In this document: piece after piece, positions 18,456-27,682 of the stretch
Position numbering within the stretch: the stretch's first letter is position 1
Layout: every line of letters starts with the position of its first letter
Assembly (NCBI GenBank): GCA_017052515.1
Contig: JAFHKR010000038.1
Location: forward strand, 620,001-684,000
DNA: 64,000 bases
Reading direction: 5' to 3'
Source of the DNA: Fictibacillus nanhaiensis
GTDB taxonomy: Bacteria; Bacillota; Bacilli; Bacillales; Fictibacillaceae
Program-made: the position numbers and the translations under genes
Notes under the pieces: generated by a model
Seen by the model: the letters and a program-made list of their open reading frames with translations, nothing else
Database searches by the model: none
Told to the model about the DNA's origin: nothing

Positions 18456-20669
18456 ATGAAAAAACATATCTTATTATTTTTGGTTTTGTTTTGTATTTTA
18501 TTATGGGGGGATAACAGAAAAGTAGATGCTGCATACTTAAAAAAAGAACGTTTATCCGGTAAAGATCGTTTCGAAGTTGCTGTCAATGTTTCTAAAAAAG
18601 GCTGGTCATCTTCAGATACAGTATTTCTTACAAATTACATGGCTTTTGCTGATGCATTAGCAGCTTCGCCATTAGCTTTTAAAAACAATGCCCCTATTTT
18701 ATTATCCAGGTCTGAGAGATTAACGGACACAACTAGAAATGAAATTGTTCGATTAGGTGTTAAACATGTCGTAATCATAGGTGGAACAGGCAGTATTTAT
18801 CCTGCAGTTGCTTCTGAATTGAAAGCTATGAATATCTCTACTCGGAGAATTGAAGGTCAAGATCGCTTTGAAGTAGCTTATAATATTTCAAAAGAATTAG
18901 ATCAGAAAGGCAAAGCAATAGTTACATATGGTCTAAACTTTTCAGATGCATTGGCTATAGCTCCATACGCAGCCAAAAATGGCTATCCCATATTATTAAC
19001 TCATAAAGATCAATTGAATGAATCTACAAAAAAAGCATTAGCTGAAAAGAATATTAAGCAAACTTATGTTATTGGAGGGGAAGGCAGCGTTTCTAAAGCT
19101 GTTTATAATCAACTTCCACAGCCTTCTCGTATTGGTGGGAAGAACCGATACGAAGTTGCAGCGAACATTATTAGACAGCTAGAACTATCAACGGAAAAAG
19201 TTTATATGGCAACTGGCCAGTCATTTGCTGATGCTCTTACTGGTTCTGTTCTTGCAGCAAAAGAATCTTCACCGCTATTGCTTACCTATCCCAAATCTAT
19301 TCCCTCAGAGACTATCAATATCATGGGGGATAAGAATATTACCAATTTGACTATCCTAGGTGGACACGCATCTGTATATGATCAATCTTTTACAGTTTTT
19401 CATAATTGGGAGATAACAAAATCAGGAGGTAATCGCCTTCAAGGATATACATCAAAAACGTCTGTAAAACCAGGAGAGCTTCAAACTTTTTATCTAAAAA
19501 GTAATAAGCCTTTTGAGTTGCAAATATTTAGAATGGGTCATTATGATGGTGAAGGTGGAACACTAGTTAGAAGTATGAAAGGTTTCAATGCTCATATTCA
19601 ACCTAGGTCTTTTAATACTGAAAACATGGATGCTGGATGGAGGCCAACAACATCATTTACTATTCCTAAAGAGTGGAAGAGTGGATTTTATTTAGCGAAG
19701 ATTACTAACTTGGATAATGAACAATCCTATATGCCTTTTGTAGTTTCGAATCCTAATCCTTTTGCAAATGTGGATGCGGCAGTTCTAATTTCAACAAATA
19801 CTTACCAAGCCTACAACAATTGGGGCGGGAAAAGTATGTATGGATATAACAGCGCAAATAAAGTTCCAGCAATTAAACTTTCCTTTAATAGACCTTATAC
19901 GGCTGGGAACGGAGCAGGAGAGTTTTTTGCTTTTGAATATAATTTAGTTAGATGGCTTGAAAAACAAAACTATAATTTGACGTATTTAACAGATGATGAC
20001 GTTCATAAAGGGGCATTAAATACCCTGAACGCAAAGTCCCTCATCATAGCGGGTCATGATGAGTATTGGTCAAAAGAGATGAGAGATAGTATTGAGGAAC
20101 AAACTAACTCTAAAATGAATATAGGGTTATTTAGTGCTAATGTAGGTTATTGGCAAATTCGTATGGAAAAGAACAATCGTGTAATGGTTGGTTATAAAGC
20201 TAGAGCATTTGAGGATCCCTATCAAAAAATTGATCCTTCTAAAGTAACAACAACATTTAGATCATCACCCGTGAACCGTCCAGAAAATCAAGTTTTTGGA
20301 ATGATGTATCATGGTATTCCAGAAAAAACTATGCCCTTAGTTATTACAAATGCAACACATTGGCTTTATAAAGACACCGGGCTGAAAAATGGTGAGAAAA
20401 TATCTGGGGTTGTTGGTGGAGAGATTGACCGCTATGACAAAGAAATTCCAAATGTGGAGGTAATCGCTGCCTCACCAGTTAAGTTATATGGTAAAGAATC
20501 AGTGTCACATGTAATTTGGTACCAAAAACCACAAGGTGGAAAAGTATTTGCAACGGGCACCTTTTATTGGAATTGGTTCCTGGATCCGTATGGAAAAAAA
20601 GATTATGCGAATTTTAATCAAAAAATAGAACAAATTACTATAAATGCCATGAATGAGCTTTTAAAATAG
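18456..20669 (+). CDS. CWB2-repeat protein fused to an N,N-dimethylformamidase large-subunit-like domain
   Basis: Secreted protein of 737 residues. A signal peptide (about 1-26) and three N-terminal CWB2 repeats (about 28-310) are followed by about 420 residues resembling the C-terminal domain of N,N-dimethylformamidase beta subunits (DMFA2 type). Family-like motifs include SxNTYQAYNNWGGKSMYG, RPYTAGNGAG, FEYNLVRWLE, LIIAGHDEYWS and ATGTFYWNWFLDP. In characterised dimethylformamidases tyrosines and a glutamate bind a mononuclear iron; the Tyr-rich YQAYN and GHDEYW blocks are where I would look for these ligands. The start is ATG 18456 behind AGAGGAGATAG; an ATG at 18429 lacks a site and would bury the signal peptide. 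A wall-anchored hydrolase of unknown substrate is inferred. Confidence 0.85.
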   Translation: MKKHILLFLVLFCILLWGDNRKVDAAYLKKERLSGKDRFEVAVNVSKKGWSSSDTVFLTNYMAFADALAASPLAFKNNAPILLSRSERLTDTTRNEIVRLGVKHVVIIGGTGSIYPAVASELKAMNISTRRIEGQDRFEVAYNISKELDQKGKAIVTYGLNFSDALAIAPYAAKNGYPILLTHKDQLNESTKKALAEKNIKQTYVIGGEGSVSKAVYNQLPQPSRIGGKNRYEVAANIIRQLELSTEKVYMATGQSFADALTGSVLAAKESSPLLLTYPKSIPSETINIMGDKNITNLTILGGHASVYDQSFTVFHNWEITKSGGNRLQGYTSKTSVKPGELQTFYLKSNKPFELQIFRMGHYDGEGGTLVRSMKGFNAHIQPRSFNTENMDAGWRPTTSFTIPKEWKSGFYLAKITNLDNEQSYMPFVVSNPNPFANVDAAVLISTNTYQAYNNWGGKSMYGYNSANKVPAIKLSFNRPYTAGNGAGEFFAFEYNLVRWLEKQNYNLTYLTDDDVHKGALNTLNAKSLIIAGHDEYWSKEMRDSIEEQTNSKMNIGLFSANVGYWQIRMEKNNRVMVGYKARAFEDPYQKIDPSKVTTTFRSSPVNRPENQVFGMMYHGIPEKTMPLVITNATHWLYKDTGLKNGEKISGVVGGEIDRYDKEIPNVEVIAASPVKLYGKESVSHVIWYQKPQGGKVFATGTFYWNWFLDPYGKKDYANFNQKIEQITINAMNELLK

Positions 20670-21326
20670 TAAGAAATCCTTTATCTTAATTTGTTTTTTA
20701 CAGCGTTTAAAATAATTGCCTTTTCTTAAATGTTATTAAAAATTTGTTGCTATTATAATGTTGAAATCTTTTCGAATAACAGTAGATAACTCAGCATTAT
20801 TTCAAAAGCAATAAACTTTAAAAAAAGTGGATCTACACTTAAATAATGTTTAAGAGGAGGCTCTATTTTTATTTGATCCGATATCATTAAAGATACATTT
20901 AAATAAGCAGGCTATTGAATTAATGTTATCATTTGTTTAACATTGCTCTTACCCTCAGCATTTTAAAACTCCACTTGTCCTCATGTACTTTTATGTTGAA
21001 TCTCATGTAAAAAATTATGGCTACTGAAATAGAGATGTATAAATAAAGAAAACATTTCAAAGACTTAATGAAGCTAAATCTTTAATTATTGGGGGAAGTA
21101 TAATGCCGATTAGCCAAAAGTGCATGTTTATGTCTGTGAGATCACACCGTATTTAGTCAGGAGATTAAATCTTACACTAACTTGATAAAATCAACTTTAA
21201 ATTTTACAAACTTCCCTAAAGTATACGTTCCATTCAACGAAATATTATAAATTATATTAATCTTAATGATATAGTGGGTAAAGATTAGTATATTTGATAA
21301 ACACAATAGTGAATAAGGTGAATTTA
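20670..21326. other. Long intergenic region upstream of the polysaccharide locus
   Basis: About 660 bp without an intact gene. It contains the degenerate reading frame described separately, and presumably the promoter of the polysaccharide operon beginning at 21327. A GATCCGATATC stretch at 20875 resembles a SigD -10 but has no TAAA at the right distance. No terminator was found after the upstream CWB2-DMFase gene. Confidence 0.5.
20863..21156 (+). pseudogene. Degenerate reading frame, origin unknown
   Basis: One frame runs for about 97 codons with only three internal stops (20938, 21025 and a TAA near 21040) and reads like protein: it contains FDPISLKIHLNKQAIELML, then PQHFKTPLVLMYFYVESHV after the first stop. 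A GAGGAGG motif lies just before it. The 3' part includes ATG 21103 behind GGGGGAAGT, which could open a 17-codon peptide. I do not recognise the family. A decayed gene or transposase fragment is possible; chance is not excluded. Confidence 0.35.
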
Positions 21327-22550
21327 ATGAAGAAAAAGAATCTACTTTTAATTACAAATCGTTATCCGTATCTACCTGGTGAAGAATTTTTGCATACAGA
21401 GTTTCCATATTTAAAGAATGAATTTAACCATATTTATATAGTCACTACAAACGCTCTAATAAAAGAAGAGAACAAAAGAAATCTTGAACCTTTAGTCAAA
21501 GTTTTTCATGCTTTCGAACAGAGACATAGCAAAACTTATTTGTTAAATCAGCTGTTTAAAAGTAAGGAAGGTTTAGAATGGGTAAGTAAAGGATTCGGAA
21601 AGGTTTTTGCAAATCCAAAAAAATGGTTGAAGCTTTTGAATTGGGTTTCAATCGCCGTTCAAGTTAAAAAAACTTTGGAAATGGTTGTTGAAAAGGAAAA
21701 TATATCCATTGATAATACAGTAATTTACTCCTATTGGCAAAGTCCTGGAGCGCTAGCCGGTGTAATGCTAAAAAAACAATATGGTTATAAGACAGTGAGT
21801 CGAGCTCATGGTGGAGATGTTTATGCTGAACGTCATAACCCCGCATATCTTCCATTACAAGCTGAAGTAATAGAAGGATTAGATCAGTTGTATTTAATAT
21901 CAGAGGATGGAAAGGACTATTTGTCCAAAAAATATCCAAACGTAAAAGAGCACTTAAGTGTTCGTAAATTAGGTACAAGAGATCCTGAAATTTTAAGTGA
22001 ACATTCTACAGATGAAGTATTTCGTATTGTTTCCTGTTCTTACGTTGTTCCAGTTAAAAGGTTAGAATTATTAATAGAAGCGTTAAAGCTTTGTAAGCAA
22101 AAAATTGAATGGAAGCATATAGGCGACGGACCACTTTTCGAACAGATAAAGCTTCTAGCTAAAGAACTTCCTCCACATGTTTCTGTCAATTTTCTTGGAA
22201 ACAAAAAAAATCATGAGATTTACGAATACTATGCAGCTAATAAAGTAGATGCGTTCATTAATGTCAGTTCGACTGAGGGAATACCCGTATCTATAATGGA
22301 AGTATTTAGTTTTGGAATTCCTGCCCTTGCAACGGATGTAGGAGGGACTAGAGAACTAGTAAATCCTAATACAGGAAGGTTATTGCCTAAAAATATTGAT
22401 GCTAAAGAGTTAGCAACAGTAATAGACGAGATTGCTCAAATGAGTAAAGGCGAAAGAAGAGAATTAGGAAAAAACGCGCTAAAAATATGGCAAGAATATT
22501 ACAATGCAGAAGTAAACTTTACATCGTTTGCTAGAGAGCTTTCAGAGTAA
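21327..22550 (+). CDS. Family 4 glycosyltransferase
   Basis: Cytoplasmic GT-B glycosyltransferase of 407 residues. The N-terminal Rossmann half begins KNLLLITNRYPYLPGEEF. The C-terminal donor-binding half holds the GT4 signature: SSTEGIPVSIMEVFSFGIPALATDVGGTREL with the E-x7-E motif. It is the first gene of the polysaccharide locus and is followed 16 bases later by the flippase. ATG 21327 is chosen because of AAGGTG at 21315-21320; a TTG at 21294 in the same frame lacks a site. Donor and acceptor sugars cannot be predicted. Confidence 0.87.
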   Translation: MKKKNLLLITNRYPYLPGEEFLHTEFPYLKNEFNHIYIVTTNALIKEENKRNLEPLVKVFHAFEQRHSKTYLLNQLFKSKEGLEWVSKGFGKVFANPKKWLKLLNWVSIAVQVKKTLEMVVEKENISIDNTVIYSYWQSPGALAGVMLKKQYGYKTVSRAHGGDVYAERHNPAYLPLQAEVIEGLDQLYLISEDGKDYLSKKYPNVKEHLSVRKLGTRDPEILSEHSTDEVFRIVSCSYVVPVKRLELLIEALKLCKQKIEWKHIGDGPLFEQIKLLAKELPPHVSVNFLGNKKNHEIYEYYAANKVDAFINVSSTEGIPVSIMEVFSFGIPALATDVGGTRELVNPNTGRLLPKNIDAKELATVIDEIAQMSKGERRELGKNALKIWQEYYNAEVNFTSFARELSE

Positions 22551-22566
22551 AAAGGAATGATAGAGA

Positions 22567-23901
22567 ATGACACAATCAAAACATAGTTTTATTAAAAACA
22601 GTATCTTTACCTTTACAAGACAGGTCACTAATATTGTAGTCGGATTTTTGTTGATTATTGTACTGGCAAGATTTTTAGGCCCAACTGGCCAGGGGCAGTA
22701 CGCCTTAATTACACTAGTTCCCACCGTTATAATGATATTCTTAACACTTGGCATTAACACCTCTACTATTTATTATGTCAGCAGGGATGAGGTTAAACTT
22801 CAGACGGTGTATAATAACAACATTATTACAGGAATTGTATTAAGTTTTACGGGAGTAGTACTCGGTGGAATTTTTGTATTATTGTTTAAAGATAAATTTT
22901 TTGCTGACATTCCTTATTATTTGTTATTTCTGGGTTTGTTCTCGCTTCCTCCTTTGTTCTTAAGGGAATATTTCCAAACTGTATTTCAAGGATTGCAAGA
23001 TTTTAAAAAATACAATTCTGCAATGGTTATTCATCAGACTGCCATTCTAGGATTTGTAATCTTATTAGTAATAATTTTTAACGTAGGGTTGACGGGTGCT
23101 ATTTCTGCATTTCTTTTAGGAAGTTTATTTAGTTTTCTTTATATGAATTACCAGCTTCGAAAAGAATATCACCTAAGATTATCTTTAAAGGATTTTTCGA
23201 CTGAATATCTTAAATCATCCATAAAGTATGGGATAAAAGCTAATATTAGCAACGCCGCTAGTTTTTTGAATTACAGGGCAGTTATTTTTATTTTAGGGTA
23301 TTATTTAGTGGATGATGACGTCGGAAGATATGTTGCTGCCATGAATATAGGTGAAAGGCTCTCAATATTTGCGGTTTCGATTTCGAGCGTATTGTATCCA
23401 AAGATTGCATCAACAGCAGATGAAGGCGGAAGGAATCGAATAACAAGCATTGTTAGCAGAAATATCATGGCAGTCACTGTTTTAGTTGCGCTGATTGGGA
23501 TCCCCGTAGCGCCTTTAGTCATATATTTGCTTGGATCGGACTTCTCTGATAGTGTATTGCTACTTCAAATCATCCTTCCAGGTATAGCTCTATTGGCGGT
23601 TGAGAAGGTTCTTTCCAACGATATTGCCGGTCGGGGTAAGCCAGAACTAAATATGTATCTGTCTATATTTAATGTTATTTTCAACATCATTATCAATATT
23701 ATTTTAATTCCAAAATACGGAGTAATAGGAGCTGCATACGCAACGACTATTACCTATACAGTGAGCTTTTTAGTGAAGATTATGATTTTCAAATATGTAA
23801 GCGGCCAAGCCTATTCGAACTTTTTGATTTTGAAAAGGTCAGACTTTAATTTTTATATGACCACATTTAGGAAAATCAAAGGAAAATTGAGAAGATCATA
23901 A
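22567..23901 (+). CDS. Wzx-type polysaccharide flippase (MATE/MOP superfamily)
   Basis: Integral membrane protein of 444 residues with about 12-14 hydrophobic segments. It should move undecaprenyl-linked repeat units across the membrane. Family traits include the N-terminal SIFTFTRQVTNIVVGFLLIIVLARFLGPTGQGQY block and the central YGIKANISNAASFLNYRAV block with a charged residue in a helix. It is tightly spaced after the first glycosyltransferase. Together with the Wzy-like protein at 32592 and the Wzz-like protein at 34040 it defines a Wzx/Wzy pathway. Confidence 0.9.
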   Translation: MTQSKHSFIKNSIFTFTRQVTNIVVGFLLIIVLARFLGPTGQGQYALITLVPTVIMIFLTLGINTSTIYYVSRDEVKLQTVYNNNIITGIVLSFTGVVLGGIFVLLFKDKFFADIPYYLLFLGLFSLPPLFLREYFQTVFQGLQDFKKYNSAMVIHQTAILGFVILLVIIFNVGLTGAISAFLLGSLFSFLYMNYQLRKEYHLRLSLKDFSTEYLKSSIKYGIKANISNAASFLNYRAVIFILGYYLVDDDVGRYVAAMNIGERLSIFAVSISSVLYPKIASTADEGGRNRITSIVSRNIMAVTVLVALIGIPVAPLVIYLLGSDFSDSVLLLQIILPGIALLAVEKVLSNDIAGRGKPELNMYLSIFNVIFNIIINIILIPKYGVIGAAYATTITYTVSFLVKIMIFKYVSGQAYSNFLILKRSDFNFYMTTFRKIKGKLRRS

Positions 23902-24107
23902 ATGTCGATTTAAATGAAAAAAATAGGGAATAATTATGGAGGATACTGAGAAAAGTTTCCTCTTTTCTTTTATAGTCGAAAAGAAAGTAACTAATACGAA
24001 ACGTGTATGTGTGAAAAGAGTAACAATAAAAGTTGCTATTCTTAAACAATTGTTTAAAATATACATTGTGACAGTAAAACACAGGTTAATAGAAGGAGTA
24101 TGTTTCC

Positions 24108-25148
24108 ATGACAAAATTCGCTATTGTAGGCTGTGGCCACATTGCTAAAAAGCATGCTGAAGCAATTGATAAAGCAGAAGGTGCTGAGTTAATCGCAGTG
24201 TGTGACACTATTCCAGAAAATATGGAATACTACATTGAAAAATATGGAGTAGAGGGCTATCAGAGCTTAACGACTCTTTTAGAACAAGATGATTTAGATG
24301 TTATCAATATTTGTACACCAAGCGGTTATCACGCAAATATAGCTATAGCAGCGGCAAATGCAAAAAAACATGTGGTTGTTGAAAAGCCAATCGCCTTAAC
24401 AATTGAAGATACAGAAGCCATTATTGAAGCATGTAAGAGTAATAATGTGAAGCTTTCTGTCGTGCATCCTAATAGATTCAGACCAGCTATTATGGAACTT
24501 AATAAGGTATTAACTGAAGGAAAGACAGGAACAGTTAGTCACGCAAATGCAACTGTTAGATGGAACAGAAATCAAGAATATTATGATCAAGCTCCATGGA
24601 GAGGAACGAAATCTCTAGACGGTGGAGTATTAATGAACCAAGCTATACACAATTTAGACCTTTTACTTTGGACAATGGGCGATGTAGAAGAAGTTTATAG
24701 TATGGCTGCTACACGTTTACGAAACATTGAAGCAGAAGACGTATCTACAGGACTTGTTCGTTTCAAAAACGGTGCCTTAGGTGTAATTGAAGCTGCAACA
24801 ACTATTTATCCTTCAAATTTTGAAGAATCACTTGCTATTTTCGGAGAAAAGGCAACAATAAAAATTGGTGGTAAAACAGCTAACTACATTCAACATTGGG
24901 ATGTTGAAGGTATGGATGATGAATCAGTTAATCAAATCATCGAACAAGTAAAAGCAGATCCATTTGGTAAACCGGGTCACCAATGTATCATTGAAGATAT
25001 GGTGCAAGCTATTAAAGAAGACCGTGAGCCTATTGTAACTGGTGAAGATGGGAAAAAAGCTCTTCAACTCGTATTGGCTCTATACAAATCAGCTGATACA
25101 CAAAAAGCTGTTAAAATCTCAGATGTAAGTGAAAGAGAGGACAATTAA
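24108..25148 (+). CDS. wbpB: Gfo/Idh/MocA oxidoreductase, WbpB-like UDP-GlcNAcA 3-dehydrogenase
   Basis: Nucleotide-sugar oxidoreductase of 346 residues. An N-terminal Rossmann fold (FAIVGCGHIAKKHAEAI) and EKPIAL, where the Lys is the usual catalytic residue, place it in the Gfo/Idh/MocA family; HPNRFRPA and the GGVLMNQAIHNLDLL block match WbpB-type enzymes. WbpB oxidises the 3-OH of UDP-GlcNAcA so that the WbpE aminotransferase can add an amino group. The start is ATG 24108 behind AGAAGGAG. The stop codon abuts the ATG of the dehydrogenase gene at 25149. Genes for all four steps of the pathway lie within 6.7 kb, which makes the specific call strong. Confidence 0.88.
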   Translation: MTKFAIVGCGHIAKKHAEAIDKAEGAELIAVCDTIPENMEYYIEKYGVEGYQSLTTLLEQDDLDVINICTPSGYHANIAIAAANAKKHVVVEKPIALTIEDTEAIIEACKSNNVKLSVVHPNRFRPAIMELNKVLTEGKTGTVSHANATVRWNRNQEYYDQAPWRGTKSLDGGVLMNQAIHNLDLLLWTMGDVEEVYSMAATRLRNIEAEDVSTGLVRFKNGALGVIEAATTIYPSNFEESLAIFGEKATIKIGGKTANYIQHWDVEGMDDESVNQIIEQVKADPFGKPGHQCIIEDMVQAIKEDREPIVTGEDGKKALQLVLALYKSADTQKAVKISDVSEREDN

Positions 25149-26486
25149 ATGACTCAAGAACTTAATTTCAGTTCTTCATCTCAAGAACTGTTATCAAAAT
25201 TAGAAGGTAAGAACGCTACAATTGGTGTTGTTGGATTAGGGTATGTAGGTTTACCATTAGCTGTTGAAAAAGCAAAAGCAGGATTCAATGTTATTGGTTT
25301 CGATGTACAAGAAAAAAGAACGCAACTAGTAAATGATGGAATCAATTATATCGGTGATGTTGTTGATGAAGAGTTAGCTGAGCTAACATCTTCAAAAAAA
25401 CTAATTGCAACTACGGATTATTCAAAGATTGCTGAAGTAGATGCAGTGGCTATTTGTGTTCCAACACCATTAGATAAATATCAGCAACCCGATACTTCTT
25501 ATGTTGAAAGTTCAGCCACTGATATTGCTAAATACTTGCACAAAGGTATGCTAATCGTACTGGAAAGCACAACTTATCCTGGAACAACTGAAGAAGTTCT
25601 ACAGCCGATTTTAGAAAAAAGTGGACTGAAAGCTGGAGTCGATTTTCATTTAGCGTATTCTCCTGAACGCGTTGATCCAGGTAACAAGCACTTTAATACA
25701 AAGAACACACCTAAAGTAGTTGGTGGATTAACGGGTGAGTGTACAGCAATCGCTGCATCGATGTACCGTTCTGTTCTCGAAGGTGATGTTCATGAAGTTT
25801 CAAGCCCTCGTGTAGCTGAGATGGAAAAGATTCTTGAAAATACTTTCCGTAATATCAACATTGGCTTAGCAAACGAAATGGCCATCCTATGTGAAAAAAT
25901 GGGGATTAACGTTTGGGAAGTAATTGATGCTGCAGCTACTAAGCCATATGGTTTCATGGCGTTCTATCCTGGTCCGGGATTAGGCGGACACTGTATTCCA
26001 ATCGATCCATTCTACTTAACATGGAAAGCTAGAGAGTATAACTATCACACTCGCTTGATTGAAACTGCTGGAGAAATCAACAATGCTATGCCAGATTTCG
26101 TATTAGAAAGAGTAATGAAAATTCTAAACGAAGATAAGAAAGCATTAAATGGAGCACGTGTTGTTTTACTTGGAGTAGCTTATAAGAAGGACATTGATGA
26201 TATGCGTGAATCACCAGTTCTTCCTATTCTTGAAAAATTAGAACTGGCTGGTGCTGATTGGGTTGTGGTCGATCCACATGTTAAAGAATTTAAGCTTAAT
26301 GGTAAAATGTATCCAACAGCTGAGATGAGTCAGGAACTATTATCAGGAGCTGATTTAGTAATGCTTACGACAGATCACACTGATTTCGATTATAAAATGA
26401 TTGCGAAAAACAGCCCTGTTGTTTTTGATACGCGCAATGCCTTTAAAGAACTTCAAACTGAAGTTAAAAAATATCACTTACTATAA
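25149..26486 (+). CDS. wbpA: UDP-GlcNAc 6-dehydrogenase, WbpA-like
   Basis: NAD-dependent UDP-sugar dehydrogenase of 445 residues, expected to oxidise UDP-GlcNAc to UDP-GlcNAcA in two steps. The N-terminal GVVGLGYVGLPLA dinucleotide motif and the catalytic Cys in GGHCIPIDPFYL are present, with a central helical dimer domain and a C-terminal UDP-binding domain (GVAYKKDIDDMRESP). It directly abuts wbpB and shares its transcript, with GAGAGGAC as ribosome binding site inside the wbpB end. The substrate is assigned by context; UDP-ManNAc and UDP-Glc dehydrogenases share this fold. Confidence 0.9.
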   Translation: MTQELNFSSSSQELLSKLEGKNATIGVVGLGYVGLPLAVEKAKAGFNVIGFDVQEKRTQLVNDGINYIGDVVDEELAELTSSKKLIATTDYSKIAEVDAVAICVPTPLDKYQQPDTSYVESSATDIAKYLHKGMLIVLESTTYPGTTEEVLQPILEKSGLKAGVDFHLAYSPERVDPGNKHFNTKNTPKVVGGLTGECTAIAASMYRSVLEGDVHEVSSPRVAEMEKILENTFRNINIGLANEMAILCEKMGINVWEVIDAAATKPYGFMAFYPGPGLGGHCIPIDPFYLTWKAREYNYHTRLIETAGEINNAMPDFVLERVMKILNEDKKALNGARVVLLGVAYKKDIDDMRESPVLPILEKLELAGADWVVVDPHVKEFKLNGKMYPTAEMSQELLSGADLVMLTTDHTDFDYKMIAKNSPVVFDTRNAFKELQTEVKKYHLL

Positions 26487-26497
26487 GTTGAAAGAAT

Positions 26498-26524
26498 GCC
26501 AGACCAACTCCGGTCTGGCCTTTC
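26498..26524 (+). terminator. Hairpin between wbpA and the next glycosyltransferase, weak terminator or attenuator
   Basis: GCCAGACC at 26498-26505 pairs with GGTCTGGC at 26512-26519 over a 6-base loop. Only CTTTCC follows, so it probably reduces rather than ends transcription within the operon. Confidence 0.5.
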
Positions 26525-26552
26525 CATGATACTAGTTGAAAGTAGGGTAAAA

Positions 26553-27668
26553 ATGAAAGTCTCCCACTTGACATCGGTCCATCCTTCCGAAGATATAAGG
26601 ATATTTATAAAAGAGTGTAGATCTTTAGCCGCAGCAGGATATGATGTTTCATTGATAACCGCTAATACAGGATCTTATGAGGTTGATGGAGTTAAAATCA
26701 TAGGTTTAGATGTAAAAGCATCTAGTCGTGTATCAAGAATGATAAATGCGACAAGAGCGGTTTATAAAAAAGCACTTGAGATAGATTCCGATGTATATCA
26801 TTTTCATGATCCTGAACTTCTTTGGGTTGGACTTATGCTAAAGAAAAAAGGAAAAAAGGTAATCTATGATGTACATGAGGATGTTCCAGAACAAGTTTTA
26901 TCTAAACAATGGATTCCTAGTCCTTTGCGAAAAGTAGTTTCTTTCTTCGTTACAAAAATAGAAAGTTATTGTTCAAGGCGCTTTGATGCAGTAGTAACCG
27001 CTACTCCTCATATTTCTAATCGCTTTAAAACATATAATAAAAATACAGTTACTATTCACAATTTCCCAATCTTAAATGAGTTGTTAAATAACATTCAAGA
27101 AGTTAAAAATGTAACCTTTAATAATTTTATTTATGTAGGTGGTTTAACCGGGCTACGAGGCACAAAAGAAATGGTTCAAGCTATAGGTGTATTGAACAAA
27201 GAAAAGGAAAGTAAGCTAGTACTTGGCGGATCATTTAGTCCTCCTGCTTTGCAAGAAGAGGTACAAATAGAAGAAGGTTGGAAACACACAGACTTCAAAG
27301 GGTATTTAACAAGAGCGGAAGTAAAAAAGGAATTAGCAGAAGCTACTGGCGGATTAGTTTTAATCCATCCAGAACCTAGATACGTCGTTTCCTACCCTAT
27401 CAAGCTTTTTGAATACATGTCTGCAGGCATTCCTGCTATTGCCTCTAACTTCCCATTGTGGAAGGGAATTGTCGAAAAGAACAACTGTGGAATCTGTGTA
27501 GATCCATTAAATCCTGAAGACATTGCTAGTGCAATGAAATGGCTGATTGAAAACCCTGAAGAAGCAAAACAAATGGGTGAAAATGGAAGAAAAGCAGTGA
27601 TTGAGAAGTATAATTGGGAACACGAGAGTAAAGAGCTTGTTTCATTATACAGCCGATTGAAGAGTTGA
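26553..27668 (+). CDS. Family 4 glycosyltransferase
   Basis: Predicted cytoplasmic GT-B glycosyltransferase of 371 residues. The N-terminus has HLTSVHPSEDIRIF, common in capsule and O-antigen GT4 enzymes, followed by YHFHDPELLW and YDVHEDVPEQVL. The C-terminal donor domain has YPIKLFEYMSAGIPAIASNFPLW. ATG 26553 follows AGTAGGG; an upstream in-frame ATG at 26496 would lie inside the intergenic hairpin and adds unrelated residues. Its place between wbpA and wbpE suggests that it adds a sugar of the diNAcGlcA repeat, but specificity is not readable. Confidence 0.85.
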   Translation: MKVSHLTSVHPSEDIRIFIKECRSLAAAGYDVSLITANTGSYEVDGVKIIGLDVKASSRVSRMINATRAVYKKALEIDSDVYHFHDPELLWVGLMLKKKGKKVIYDVHEDVPEQVLSKQWIPSPLRKVVSFFVTKIESYCSRRFDAVVTATPHISNRFKTYNKNTVTIHNFPILNELLNNIQEVKNVTFNNFIYVGGLTGLRGTKEMVQAIGVLNKEKESKLVLGGSFSPPALQEEVQIEEGWKHTDFKGYLTRAEVKKELAEATGGLVLIHPEPRYVVSYPIKLFEYMSAGIPAIASNFPLWKGIVEKNNCGICVDPLNPEDIASAMKWLIENPEEAKQMGENGRKAVIEKYNWEHESKELVSLYSRLKS

Positions 27669-27682
27669 ATTGAGGTGGTATT

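Noticed and set aside
20871-20884. SigD-like -10 GATCCGATAT upstream of the polysaccharide locus
   Set aside because: No TAAA element lies 15 bp upstream, and the box falls within the degenerate reading frame.
23936-24148. 70-codon frame before wbpB
   Set aside because: It has no good ribosome binding site and overlaps the well supported wbpB start; composition is not protein-like.
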